A program made the position numbers and the translations under genes. From CBDFGQ01 sp965247295 (lineage in GTDB: Bacteria; Chloroflexota; Dehalococcoidia; Lucifugimonadales; JAGWBF01), in contig CBDFGQ010000008.1 in assembly GCA_965247295.1 (NCBI GenBank), forward strand, positions 806,001 through 870,000: DNA of 64,000 nt, written 5' to 3'. Of the stretch, positions 17,613 to 25,516 are shown piece after piece. The notes below the pieces were generated by a model. It did not search any database and had not been told where the DNA came from. It saw nothing but the letters and a program-made list of their open reading frames with translations. Each line of letters starts with the position of its first letter. The stretch's first letter is position 1.

Positions 17613-18197
17613 CTACTTCTTACGGGCTGCCGCCTTCCCTGGCTTGAGGTGGAGCACCTCGCCGGCATACTTGATGCCCTTCTCTTTGTATGCGTTGGGC
17701 GGCCGTACACTGCGGATGGTGGATGCCACCTCGCCGACTTTCTGTTTATCGGAGCCCCGAACGTGGACCCGGTTGTTGCCCTCCACGGTCAGGGTAACCC
17801 CTTCAATCGGCTTGATCTCCACTGTGTGGCTGAAGCCCACGTTGAGCACTATTCCAGTTTCGGACTGCTGCACCCGGTAACCCACGCCCATCAGCTCAAG
17901 CGTCTTCTGGTAGCCCTCCGTCGCCCCCGTGATGGCGTTGGCGATGAGGCTCCGGGTAAGTCCATGAAGGGAGCGGTGAAACTTCCTGGAGGAGTACCTT
18001 TCTACCACAACGTGGCCATCATCCAGCTTTACCACCACTTCGTGGTGGATGGGCTGAGTGACTGTGTCGTTGGGCCCGATGACCGTGACTTCTCCGTAGC
18101 CCACCTTGACCTCGACGCCGGGTGGAATGGGGATAGCCTTCCGTCCGATCCTAGAAAGGGTCCTTTCCTTTTTTTCGCCAGCACCGTTACCAGACAT
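17613..18197 (-). CDS. rplF: 50S ribosomal protein L6
   Basis: 194 residues. The usual start region SRIGRKAIPIP sits about 14 residues in. No start codon exists closer, so translation must begin at ATG 18197, overlapping rpsH by 11 bases and preceded by GGAGGGGAG. MGVGYRVQ and PPNAYKEKGIKYAGE are diagnostic. Confidence 0.97.
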   Translation of the reverse strand: MSGNGAGEKKERTLSRIGRKAIPIPPGVEVKVGYGEVTVIGPNDTVTQPIHHEVVVKLDDGHVVVERYSSRKFHRSLHGLTRSLIANAITGATEGYQKTLELMGVGYRVQQSETGIVLNVGFSHTVEIKPIEGVTLTVEGNNRVHVRGSDKQKVGEVASTIRSVRPPNAYKEKGIKYAGEVLHLKPGKAAARKK

Positions 18198-18585
18198 AGC
18201 AGAGCAGCTCCCCTCCTATACCCTGGCGCCAGGCATCCCTTCCCGTCCTTAGACCTTTCGAGGTGGACACGATCGCTATGCCGAGTCCTCCATACACCCT
18301 GGGAATCTCCCCTTTGGCCACGTAAACCCTGAGCCCAGGCTTGCTCACTCGCCGAAGGCCGCTGATGGCCGGCTCCCGGTTCTCACGGTAGGCTAGGTGT
18401 ATTCTAAGCACGGGCTGAGGCTGGCCCCTGAGCACATCGTAGTCTCTGATAAACCCTTCTTCTTTCAACGTTCTGGCTATCGCCACCTTTATCTTTGAAA
18501 CGGGCATCACCAGGGATTCATGCTTCATGGTCTGGGCATTTCGTATGCGCGTCAACATGTCGGCTATAGGGTCCGTTACGGGCAT
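18187..18585 (-). CDS. rpsH: 30S ribosomal protein S8
   Basis: 132 residues. It starts MPVTDPIADMLTRIRN and ends STSKGLRTGRDAWRQGIGGE. S8 binds helix 21 of 16S rRNA and in some bacteria represses the spc operon. Confidence 0.98.
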   Translation of the reverse strand: MPVTDPIADMLTRIRNAQTMKHESLVMPVSKIKVAIARTLKEEGFIRDYDVLRGQPQPVLRIHLAYRENREPAISGLRRVSKPGLRVYVAKGEIPRVYGGLGIAIVSTSKGLRTGRDAWRQGIGGELLCYVW

Positions 18586-18633
18586 GGCATTACATTCTCC
18601 ACAAAATCCGCTCCGTTGGTCCCATTACGATAG

Positions 18634-18819
18634 TCACAAGCTGGCCTTCCGCACTCCGGGCAGCTCCCCTACCAGGGTAAGCTCTCGAAAACATATTCGG
18701 CACAGTCCAAAATGCCGTATGTAGGCCCTGGGCCTGCCGCACCGGTTACACCGATTGTGGTGTCGCACGGCGAATTTCTTGGGCTTTTTCCATTTTTCGA
18801 CCTGAGACTTCTTAGCCAA
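18634..18819 (-). CDS. rpsN: 30S ribosomal protein S14, zinc type
   Basis: 61 residues, the short zinc form. Ligands are Cys24, Cys27 (CNRC), Cys40 and Cys43 (CRIC). Standard position between L5 and S8. Confidence 0.97.
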   Translation of the reverse strand: MAKKSQVEKWKKPKKFAVRHHNRCNRCGRPRAYIRHFGLCRICFRELTLVGELPGVRKASL

Positions 18820-18829
18820 GTGCTCCTCT

Positions 18830-19567
18830 TCAGTTCTGACTTGCGAAGGGCATGCCCAGAAGGGTCAGTAGCCGAGATGCCTCCCGATCCGTCCTGGCGG
18901 TGGTCGTGATGGTCACCTGTAGGCCCCGTATCCGCTCTATCTGGCCGTACTCTAGCTCCGGGAATATGATCTGCTCCCGCAGGCCGAGCGAGTAGTTGCC
19001 CCGACCGTCGAAGCTACGTGGGGACACCCCCCGGAAATCCCTGATACGTGGAAGCGCCGCGTTGAGCAAACGGTCCACAAAATGGTACATCCTTTCGCCC
19101 CGCAGGGTCACGCACATTCCGATGGGGTTGCCCGCTCTCAATTTGAACCCGGCGATCGAGTTCTTGGCCCGGGTCACGATAGGTTTCTGCCCCGAAATGG
19201 TGGTCAGATCCTTTGTGGCGCTCTCGATCGCCCTGGCGTTGGTCAAGGCCTCTCCTAGGCCGATGTTCAACACAACCTTCGTCAGCCGGGGAGCCTCCAT
19301 CACATTGCGGTACCCAAACTCCTGCATCATGGCCGGCAGCACCTCGGAACGGTATAGCTCGAGGAGCCGTGGCTTTTGAGGGCCCGGTTTTTCGGGCGGG
19401 GCAGCCACGCTCTCCGGCGCCGGGGACTCCTCTACCGCCGGTGCAGCAGCCTTAGTGGAACGTTTGGTCCTGGTGGCAGGGGTGCGACGCGCTGGCCGCG
19501 GCTTTGCCGCAGCCTTGCCTTCACCACCAGAGCCCTCGCTCTTTAGTCTATCGTCTCCTTGCACCAT
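18830..19567 (-). CDS. rplE: 50S ribosomal protein L5 with N-terminal extension
   Basis: 245 residues against about 180 in most bacteria. The L5 core begins at about residue 66 (PRLLELYRSEVLPAMM) and is complete (KVVLNIGLGEAL; FRGVSPRSFDGRGNYSLG). The first 65 residues are rich in Ala, Pro, Lys and Arg. ATG 19567 has AAGGTAAGGA ahead of it and overlaps rplX by 25 bases. A GTG at 19408 behind CCGGAG would remove most of the extension, so its translation is likely but unproven. Confidence 0.95.
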   Translation of the reverse strand: MVQGDDRLKSEGSGGEGKAAAKPRPARRTPATRTKRSTKAAAPAVEESPAPESVAAPPEKPGPQKPRLLELYRSEVLPAMMQEFGYRNVMEAPRLTKVVLNIGLGEALTNARAIESATKDLTTISGQKPIVTRAKNSIAGFKLRAGNPIGMCVTLRGERMYHFVDRLLNAALPRIRDFRGVSPRSFDGRGNYSLGLREQIIFPELEYGQIERIRGLQVTITTTARTDREASRLLTLLGMPFASQN

Positions 19568-19854
19568 TTACAGGTCCTTACCTTTCTGCCGTCGTCCAGG
19601 AAGCTTTCCCGCACGCGGGTGGGCCGGTCGCATTTGTTACACACAAGCATCACGTTAGATATGTGGATCGACGACTCCTGCTGGATCCTCCCGGCCTGCC
19701 TCAAGTCAGGCCGGGGTTTGACGTGGCGCGTCACCATGTTGATGCCCTCGCCCACGATCCTACCCTTAGACACCAGCACCCTGTCCACCCGCCCCCGTTT
19801 GCCTTTGTCTCTGCCGGCAATTACTTCAATGGTATCACCCTTGCGTATCTTCAT
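19543..19854 (-). CDS. rplX: 50S ribosomal protein L24
   Basis: 103 residues from ATG 19854, which shares a base with the rplN stop (TGATG); a GTG one codon upstream is possible. A KOW motif (RKGDTIEVIAGRDKGKRG) is followed by a zinc-ribbon-like pair CNKC and CKWC. Confidence 0.97.
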   Translation of the reverse strand: MKIRKGDTIEVIAGRDKGKRGRVDRVLVSKGRIVGEGINMVTRHVKPRPDLRQAGRIQQESSIHISNVMLVCNKCDRPTRVRESFLDDGRKVRTCKWCKETID

Positions 19855-20225
19855 CACACGACCTCGGGTGCCAATGAGATAATCCTCATAAATCCCCGGT
19901 CTCGGAGCTCGCGGGCCACGGGACCAAATATCCGGGTGCCCCGCGGGGTGTTCAGCTTTTCGGCAACCAGGACGGCGGCGTTATCGTCGAACCGCACATA
20001 GCTACCGTCGGGCCTTCGGTACGGCTTGGCCACCCTGACGATCACCGCCCGCACCACTTCCCCCTTCTTTACCTGGGCCAAAGGAATAGCCTCCTTGACG
20101 CTGGCGACTATAATATCGCCGATGGAGGCATAGCGGCGCCGACTGCTGCCGGGGATATTTATGCACATGATCTCCTTGGCCCCGCTATTGTCGGCCACCC
20201 CCAGGCGAGAGAAAGTCTGGATCAA
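19854..20225 (-). CDS. rplN: 50S ribosomal protein L14
   Basis: 123 residues, starting MIQTFSRLGVADNSGAKEIM and ending near FMRIISLAPEV, full length. Its start overlaps the rpsQ stop by 4 bases. Confidence 0.98.
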   Translation of the reverse strand: MIQTFSRLGVADNSGAKEIMCINIPGSSRRRYASIGDIIVASVKEAIPLAQVKKGEVVRAVIVRVAKPYRRPDGSYVRFDDNAAVLVAEKLNTPRGTRIFGPVARELRDRGFMRIISLAPEVV

Positions 20226-20611
20226 GTTCCTGCCTCCTCACTCTGCTCTTCCCCTGTCCCTTCCTCCTCGGACGCTATCCCTTCCTCCGGCTCCACAGGC
20301 TGCTCCTGCTCCTCGGACAGTATTCCTTCGTCCAGCTCGGCAGGCTTCACATCCACCACCTCCCGCCGCTCCACTATTGCCAGTACTCTCCAGCGCTTCA
20401 GCCGGGAGAGGGGGCGGGTCTCCTCGATGCGGACCAGGTCGCCGAGCCGACACTGGCTGTCCCTATCGTCGGCGTAGAACCTGGTGATGCGGCGAATATT
20501 CTTCCGGTAGAGGGGATGGCGTTGTTGCCAGGGCACAGCCACCACCACCGTCTTTTCCATCTTGTCGCTGACCACACGTCCTACCCGGACCTTCCGACTC
20601 TGGCGAACCAT
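20222..20611 (-). CDS. rpsQ: 30S ribosomal protein S17 with acidic C-terminal tail
   Basis: 129 residues from ATG 20611 (GGAGG nine bases upstream); a TTG at 20620 is less well placed. The S17 OB fold (VGRVVSDKMEKTVVVAV; DLVRIEETRPLSRLKRWRV) ends near residue 88. About 40 residues follow, dominated by glutamate, with two similar EEGI(L)xSEE blocks. Most bacterial S17 proteins are 80-90 residues long. Confidence 0.96.
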   Translation of the reverse strand: MVRQSRKVRVGRVVSDKMEKTVVVAVPWQQRHPLYRKNIRRITRFYADDRDSQCRLGDLVRIEETRPLSRLKRWRVLAIVERREVVDVKPAELDEGILSEEQEQPVEPEEGIASEEEGTGEEQSEEAGT

Positions 20612-20612
20612 A

Positions 20613-20810
20613 TTACGCAACCTCCAGCCGACGTTCCCGCCTTATGGTGTTCAGACGGGCTATGTTCCTCCTGGTAACCCGAATCTGGGAGGAGTTGGCC
20701 AGCTGTTTGGTGGCAAGGCGAAAACGAACGTTCAGGAGCTCACGGTAGGAATCCTCCAGCTCCTTGACCAGGTCCTCGTCATTTAGTTGTCTTATCTCAT
20801 GTGTGCGCAC
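20613..20810 (-). CDS. rpmC: 50S ribosomal protein L29
   Basis: 65 residues. It has IRQLNDEDLVKELEDSYREL and RVTRRNIARLNTIRRER, the usual two-helix hairpin at the exit tunnel. Confidence 0.97.
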   Translation of the reverse strand: MRTHEIRQLNDEDLVKELEDSYRELLNVRFRLATKQLANSSQIRVTRRNIARLNTIRRERRLEVA

Positions 20811-20851
20811 GGTGCCTTAGCCCCCTGAACAATGCAAGGCTCGCCTAGTTT

Positions 20852-21280
20852 TCAAGCGCCGGCGGCCCGCAGGTCGTCCCTGCGAACCGCTTTCGTGGGG
20901 ATCGGCAATTTATGGGAAGCCAGTCTGAGGGCCGCCATCGCCAGGTCCTCTCTCACGCCGCTAACCTCAAATAGGATGCGCCCCGGCTTGACCACCGCCA
21001 CCCAGTGGTCCACGGCGGCCTTCCCACCACCCATTCGGGTTTCGGCGGGCTTCTTGGACACGGCCTTATCGGAGAAGAGTCGAACCCAGACCTGGCCGCC
21101 GCGCCTCAGGTGGCGCGTTATGGCTATTCGGGCCGCCTCTATCTGCCTCGCCGTTATCCAATAGGACTCAAGCGCCTTCAGTCCGTACTCCCCAAACGTC
21201 ACCGCATTTCCGGAAGTGGCCTTGCCCCGGCGATGTCCCCTGTGCATTTTTCTGTACTTGACCCGCTTAGGCTGTAACAT
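20852..21280 (-). CDS. rplP: 50S ribosomal protein L16
   Basis: 142 residues. It begins MLQPKRVKYRKMHRGHRRG and has MGGGKAAVDHWVAVVKPGR. The start overlaps rpsC by 14 bases. Confidence 0.98.
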   Translation of the reverse strand: MLQPKRVKYRKMHRGHRRGKATSGNAVTFGEYGLKALESYWITARQIEAARIAITRHLRRGGQVWVRLFSDKAVSKKPAETRMGGGKAAVDHWVAVVKPGRILFEVSGVREDLAMAALRLASHKLPIPTKAVRRDDLRAAGA

Positions 21281-22001
21281 CGACAGCCTCTTCCGAAGGT
21301 AGCTCCGAAGGTATAGTCACCTCGATAGTCTCCAGCTCCTCCATGGCGGCCTCCGTTGGAGGGGGCGCGACATCTCCCCGGTAAATCCACACCTTAACCC
21401 CGATTGCACCCATGCCGGTCCGGGACTCGGCCAAGTTGTAATCTATATCGGCCCGCAGCGTGTGCAAGGGGACCCTTCCCTCCATGTACTTCTCCCGGCG
21501 AGCTATCTCCGATCCACCGATACGACCCTTAACTATCACTTTTATCCCCTGGGCACCGGCCTGCATGGCCCGCTGGGCGGCCTGGCGCATGGCCCGCCTG
21601 AAGGATATCCTTCGCTCAAGCTGATCGGCTATATTCCGGGCTACCAGGTAGGCGTTGAGCTCTGGTTGGGAGATCTCCATGATGTTTAGCTGAATCCGCT
21701 TGCTGGTGATCTGCTCAAGCCTGGACCTCAGACGCTTGACCCGCTCCCCATCCCTTCCGATAAGGATGCCCGGCCTTGCTGAATGGACGTTGACGACCAG
21801 GTCCTGGGTACCCCTGTCTATCTCGATGTTTGCTATACCCGCATTGGCGAAACTTTTATACTCACTCCGTATGGTCTGCCTTATTCGCAGGTCGTCCAGC
21901 ACCAAGGTTCGATAGTCCCTGGCCCGAGATGCGAACCAGTGCGTCTGCCAGTCTTTGACGATTCCCAGCCTGAATCCTATGGGATGAGTCTTGTGGCCCA
22001 A
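21267..22001 (-). CDS. rpsC: 30S ribosomal protein S3
   Basis: 244 residues. It has the N-terminal MGHKTHPIGFRLGIVKDW, a KH domain with the IGRDG loop, and the C-terminal domain with GRIGGSEIARREKY. A short acidic tail ends the protein. Confidence 0.98.
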   Translation of the reverse strand: MGHKTHPIGFRLGIVKDWQTHWFASRARDYRTLVLDDLRIRQTIRSEYKSFANAGIANIEIDRGTQDLVVNVHSARPGILIGRDGERVKRLRSRLEQITSKRIQLNIMEISQPELNAYLVARNIADQLERRISFRRAMRQAAQRAMQAGAQGIKVIVKGRIGGSEIARREKYMEGRVPLHTLRADIDYNLAESRTGMGAIGVKVWIYRGDVAPPPTEAAMEELETIEVTIPSELPSEEAVDVTA

Positions 22002-22370
22002 CTAGGACACCTCCCCTTCGTCTACCACGACGGTTATGTGAGACGACCGTTTAGTGATACGCCCCATGCGGCCCCTGGCCCGAGGCCTGAAACGCTTCAG
22101 CGAACGGGCCTGGTCCGCCACTATGCTGACTATCACCAGATTTTCGGGGTCCAGCAGCAGATTGTTCTCGGCGTTGGCAGAAGCCGACTTCACCGTCTTG
22201 GCCACCGTCCTCGCCCACGGGGAAGGAAGAAGTTTGAGCGTATCCAGGGCCTCGACTACACGTTTCTTACGGACCAGGTCTATTATGGGCTTGAGCCTTT
22301 TGGTGGAGGCCCCCACATTCCTCGATGTGGCCTTGACTTCAGGCACGGTACCCGTTACCTCCCTGTGCAT
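22002..22370 (-). CDS. rplV: 50S ribosomal protein L22
   Basis: 122 residues. The core includes LKPIIDLVRKKRVVEALDTL and the hairpin RPRARGRMGRITKRSSHI, which lines the exit tunnel. It abuts rpsC with no gap. Confidence 0.97.
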   Translation of the reverse strand: MHREVTGTVPEVKATSRNVGASTKRLKPIIDLVRKKRVVEALDTLKLLPSPWARTVAKTVKSASANAENNLLLDPENLVIVSIVADQARSLKRFRPRARGRMGRITKRSSHITVVVDEGEVS

Positions 22371-22391
22371 CTATCATATCTAAGGGCATAT

Positions 22392-22688
22392 CTACGGGCG
22401 TCCCCTGCCGCCCGATGGGGGGCGGGCCGTCCTGCCTACATGTCCCCGAAACGTGCGCGTCGGGGCGAATTCTCCCAGCTTGTGGCCGACGGTGTTCTCG
22501 GTAATGAAAACTGGGACGTGCTTTCGCCCATCGTGCACTGCAATGGTTAGGCCAACCATCTCTGGCATAATGGTGGAGGCCCGGGACCAGGTACGAATCA
22601 CCGTCTGTGCCCCCGAGGCCTGGGCTGCCAGCACCTTTTTTGTAAGCTTGGGGTGAACATAGGGACCCTTTTTGGTTGAGCGGGACAT
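22392..22688 (-). CDS. rpsS: 30S ribosomal protein S19
   Basis: 98 residues. It starts MSRSTKKGPYV and has IAVHDGRKHVPVFITENTVG and GEFAPTRTFRGH. Confidence 0.98.
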   Translation of the reverse strand: MSRSTKKGPYVHPKLTKKVLAAQASGAQTVIRTWSRASTIMPEMVGLTIAVHDGRKHVPVFITENTVGHKLGEFAPTRTFRGHVGRTARPPSGGRGRP

Positions 22689-22690
22689 CC

Positions 22691-23518
22691 CTATTTCCTC
22701 CTTCTGATTATCAAGCTGTCGCTGGCCTTCTTCTTTCGCCTGGTCTTGTACCCCAAAGCGGGCTTCCCCCAGGGAGTCTTGGGACCCGGCATACCGACTG
22801 GGGACCGCCCCTCTCCCCCTCCATGGGGGTGGTCCCTGGGATTCATGGCTACGCCACGAACCTCGGGTCTCTGGCCGCGATGTCGAGATTTCCCCGCCTT
22901 GCCCAGCTTGACGTTCTTGTGGTCTACGTTCCCGACCTGTCCGATGGTGGCCTGACAGTCCACCAGAGACCGGCGTATCTCTCCCGATGGAAGGCGTACC
23001 AGTATATGGGAACCCTCTCTTGACAGTACTTGAGCGGCAGTCCCGGCGCTCCGCACAACCTGGGCGCCTCTGCCAGGTGAAAGCTCCAGGTTATGCACCT
23101 GGGTCCCCGCGGGAATGGACCTCAGCGGCAGGGCGTTCCCCGGCTTGATCTCCGCCCTGGGGCCTGACTCCACCCTTGCCCCGACCTCCAATCCCACCGG
23201 TGCAAGGATGTAACGCTTCTCCCCGTCGGCGTAGTGTATGAGGGCTATTCGCGCCGACCGGTTGGGGTCGTATTCGATGGAGGCAACCTTGCCCGGGATG
23301 CCCTCCTTGTCCCGCTTGAAATCTATGACCCGGTACCGCCTTTTGCTGCCTCCACCCACGTGACGTGTGGTAATCTTTCCACGGACATTTCTGCCAGCGT
23401 GTTTTTTTAGGGGACGCAACAGCGACTTTTCGGGACCCGTATGGGTAATCTCCTCAAAAGAAGGCAAGGCCGCATTTCTGGTGCCGGGGGTCTTGGGCTT
23501 GGGAATCTTGAGTGGCAT
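22691..23518 (-). CDS. rplB: 50S ribosomal protein L2
   Basis: 275 residues, full length. The peptidyl-transferase-proximal motif RGVAMNPRDHPHGGGEGR is intact, as is RNVRGKITTRHVGGGSKRRY. Two bases separate it from rpsS. Confidence 0.98.
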   Translation of the reverse strand: MPLKIPKPKTPGTRNAALPSFEEITHTGPEKSLLRPLKKHAGRNVRGKITTRHVGGGSKRRYRVIDFKRDKEGIPGKVASIEYDPNRSARIALIHYADGEKRYILAPVGLEVGARVESGPRAEIKPGNALPLRSIPAGTQVHNLELSPGRGAQVVRSAGTAAQVLSREGSHILVRLPSGEIRRSLVDCQATIGQVGNVDHKNVKLGKAGKSRHRGQRPEVRGVAMNPRDHPHGGGEGRSPVGMPGPKTPWGKPALGYKTRRKKKASDSLIIRRRK

Positions 23519-23520
23519 CG

Positions 23521-23805
23521 CTATACCCCTTCGATGATCTGTATCCGGTCCCCCGGCCGGAGGGTTACCACAGCCTTCTTGATATCCGGCGTCTTCTTGA
23601 CGCGGGGACCAAATCGCTTCATCTTCCCCCGTGTCTTGGTTATGTTCACGTGCAAAACCTTCACGCCGAAGGTGTTCTCCACGGCCCGCCCGATCTCTAT
23701 CTTATTGGCCCAAGGCGCGACCTTGAAAACGTACTTTCCCCTCTCCTGGAGAAGGGTGCTCTTCTCGGTTATCATCGGTCGAATAACAACGTTGTGGGTA
23801 TCCAT
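23521..23805 (-). CDS. rplW: 50S ribosomal protein L23
   Basis: 94 residues. It has VVIRPMITEKSTLLQERGKY and FGVKVLHVNITKTRGKMKR. The ATG shares a base with the rplD stop (TAATG). Confidence 0.97.
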   Translation of the reverse strand: MDTHNVVIRPMITEKSTLLQERGKYVFKVAPWANKIEIGRAVENTFGVKVLHVNITKTRGKMKRFGPRVKKTPDIKKAVVTLRPGDRIQIIEGV

Positions 23806-24509
23806 TATCCCGACTCTTCCTGATCGGCCTGTTCACCAGAGGTGGGCTCCGAACCAGCTTTACCTGACCCAGTCCGTCTGGGCCTTTCCACCGCCCACAG
23901 CTCCTCGGCCTTGCGCGCCGCATCCAAGGTCATCACCAGCGACTCCCGCCTCAGCAGCTGCTCTGCGTTTATAAGGGACACGGGCAAGGTCCAGACCTTC
24001 TTTAGATTATGGGCCGCCAGCACGATATTCCTCTGAGTCCCGTCAGTAACGATCAGGGTGGAGCTGGTTGCACCTAGGTTGTTGAGTATCTCCGCCATAT
24101 CCCTGGTCTTAGGCACATCCAAAGACAGGCTATCCACAAGGATGAGCTTGTCCCTGCGCACCTTCTCTGACAGCACACACTTCAAGGCTAGCCGCCGCAA
24201 TCTCTTGGGCAGTTCCCGTCTATGGTCCCTGGGACGAGGCCCGAAAACGATGCCTCCATGACGCCACTGGGGAGCACGGGTACTTCCCTGTCGGGACCTA
24301 CCAGTATGCTTCTGGGGCCATGGCTTGCGGCCGCCGCCGGACACCTCGGCCCTGGTCTTGGTGCTGTGAGTTCCCTGACGCCTATTTATCTGGTAGATTA
24401 CCAGCGACTGATGCACTACGGCCCTATTCAGGGGAACGGCAAAGAGGGCGTCGCTCACCTCGACGGTGTCTACGACCTCCCCCCTCGTATTTTTTACCGG
24501 CAGTTCCAT
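23805..24509 (-). CDS. rplD: 50S ribosomal protein L4
   Basis: 234 residues from ATG 24509, eight bases after GGAG; an ATG two codons earlier is possible. The loop GGGRKPWPQKHTGRSRQGS reaches the exit tunnel. About 25 polar residues are added at the C-terminus. Confidence 0.97.
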   Translation of the reverse strand: MELPVKNTRGEVVDTVEVSDALFAVPLNRAVVHQSLVIYQINRRQGTHSTKTRAEVSGGGRKPWPQKHTGRSRQGSTRAPQWRHGGIVFGPRPRDHRRELPKRLRRLALKCVLSEKVRRDKLILVDSLSLDVPKTRDMAEILNNLGATSSTLIVTDGTQRNIVLAAHNLKKVWTLPVSLINAEQLLRRESLVMTLDAARKAEELWAVERPRRTGSGKAGSEPTSGEQADQEESG

Positions 24510-24559
24510 ACCCATGGCTCCAACAGCGTTACTGGAAATTCGCCCATACCCGCTATCCC

Positions 24560-25174
24560 CTAGCTCGTCTTCCGTATCATGAGTAGTCCGTTGGGGGCTC
24601 CGGGAACCCCGCCTTTTAACAACAGGATGTCCTTCTCTGGGTCCGCCTCCATCACCTCCAGGTTTTTCACGGTGATTCTGACGTTCCCCATGTGCCCCGC
24701 CATCTTCTTGCCTTTGAGCACCCTGCCTGGAGTTGTGCCGGCGCCGATGGAACCCGGGGCCCTGGACCTGTCGGACTGGCCGTGGGTTCTGGGACCCCCG
24801 TGGAAGCCGTGACGTTTCATGACCCCCTGGAAGCCACGACCCTTGGAGGTCCCTATCACGTCCACCTTCTCACCTTTTTGGAAGAGGTCCACCTTCACCT
24901 GTTGCCCCACCTCAAGACCCTCCGGGGTGTCCACTGGGAACTCTCGCAGGTGCCGGAACAGCCCGGTACGCCCAAGGTGTCCCCTTAGGGGCTTGCTAAG
25001 CTTTTTTACCTGCCCATACCCCACTTGCGCAGCCTCGTAGCCATCGGAACCCTTGGTCTTCACCTGGGTGATGACGCAAGGTCCGGCCTGGATCACGGTG
25101 ACGGGCTCGACCCGACCATCCTCGCGGAATACCTGGGTCATCCCTATCTTTATTCCCAACATTCCCCGGATCAT
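24560..25174 (-). CDS. rplC: 50S ribosomal protein L3
   Basis: 204 residues. It has MLGIKIGMTQVFREDGRV and the central loop GTSKGRGFQGVMKRHGFHG. It follows rpsJ by 30 bases. Confidence 0.98.
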   Translation of the reverse strand: MIRGMLGIKIGMTQVFREDGRVEPVTVIQAGPCVITQVKTKGSDGYEAAQVGYGQVKKLSKPLRGHLGRTGLFRHLREFPVDTPEGLEVGQQVKVDLFQKGEKVDVIGTSKGRGFQGVMKRHGFHGGPRTHGQSDRSRAPGSIGAGTTPGRVLKGKKMAGHMGNVRITVKNLEVMEADPEKDILLLKGGVPGAPNGLLMIRKTS

Positions 25175-25204
25175 GAAACGACCTCCGAGAGCTTCTCCCT
25201 ACTC

Positions 25205-25516
25205 CTAGAGCTTTATGGAAATGTCCACCCCTGCGGGCAGATTGAGCCTGGTGAGGGAATCCACGGTCTTTGAGGTTGGGTCCAGTATATCTATGAGACG
25301 CTTGTGGGTCCTGATCTCGAAATGCTCACGGGAGTCTTTGTCCACGTGGGGAGACCGGATGACACAGAACCGCCGTATATGGGTGGGAAGCGGCACCGGC
25401 CCGGCTACCTGGGCTCCAGTGCGCTCAGCCGTTTCCACTATCTGGGACGCCGAAAGGTCCAACGACCTGTGGTCGAAGGCCCTGAGAACTATCCTGATCT
25501 TCTGACCGGTAGTCAT
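25205..25516 (-). CDS. rpsJ: 30S ribosomal protein S10
   Basis: 103 residues. It has KIRIVLRAFDHRSLD and FEIRTHKRLIDILDP. S10 also acts as NusE in antitermination. Its start overlaps the fusA stop by four bases, so the usual intervening tuf gene is absent. Confidence 0.98.
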   Translation of the reverse strand: MTTGQKIRIVLRAFDHRSLDLSASQIVETAERTGAQVAGPVPLPTHIRRFCVIRSPHVDKDSREHFEIRTHKRLIDILDPTSKTVDSLTRLNLPAGVDISIKL

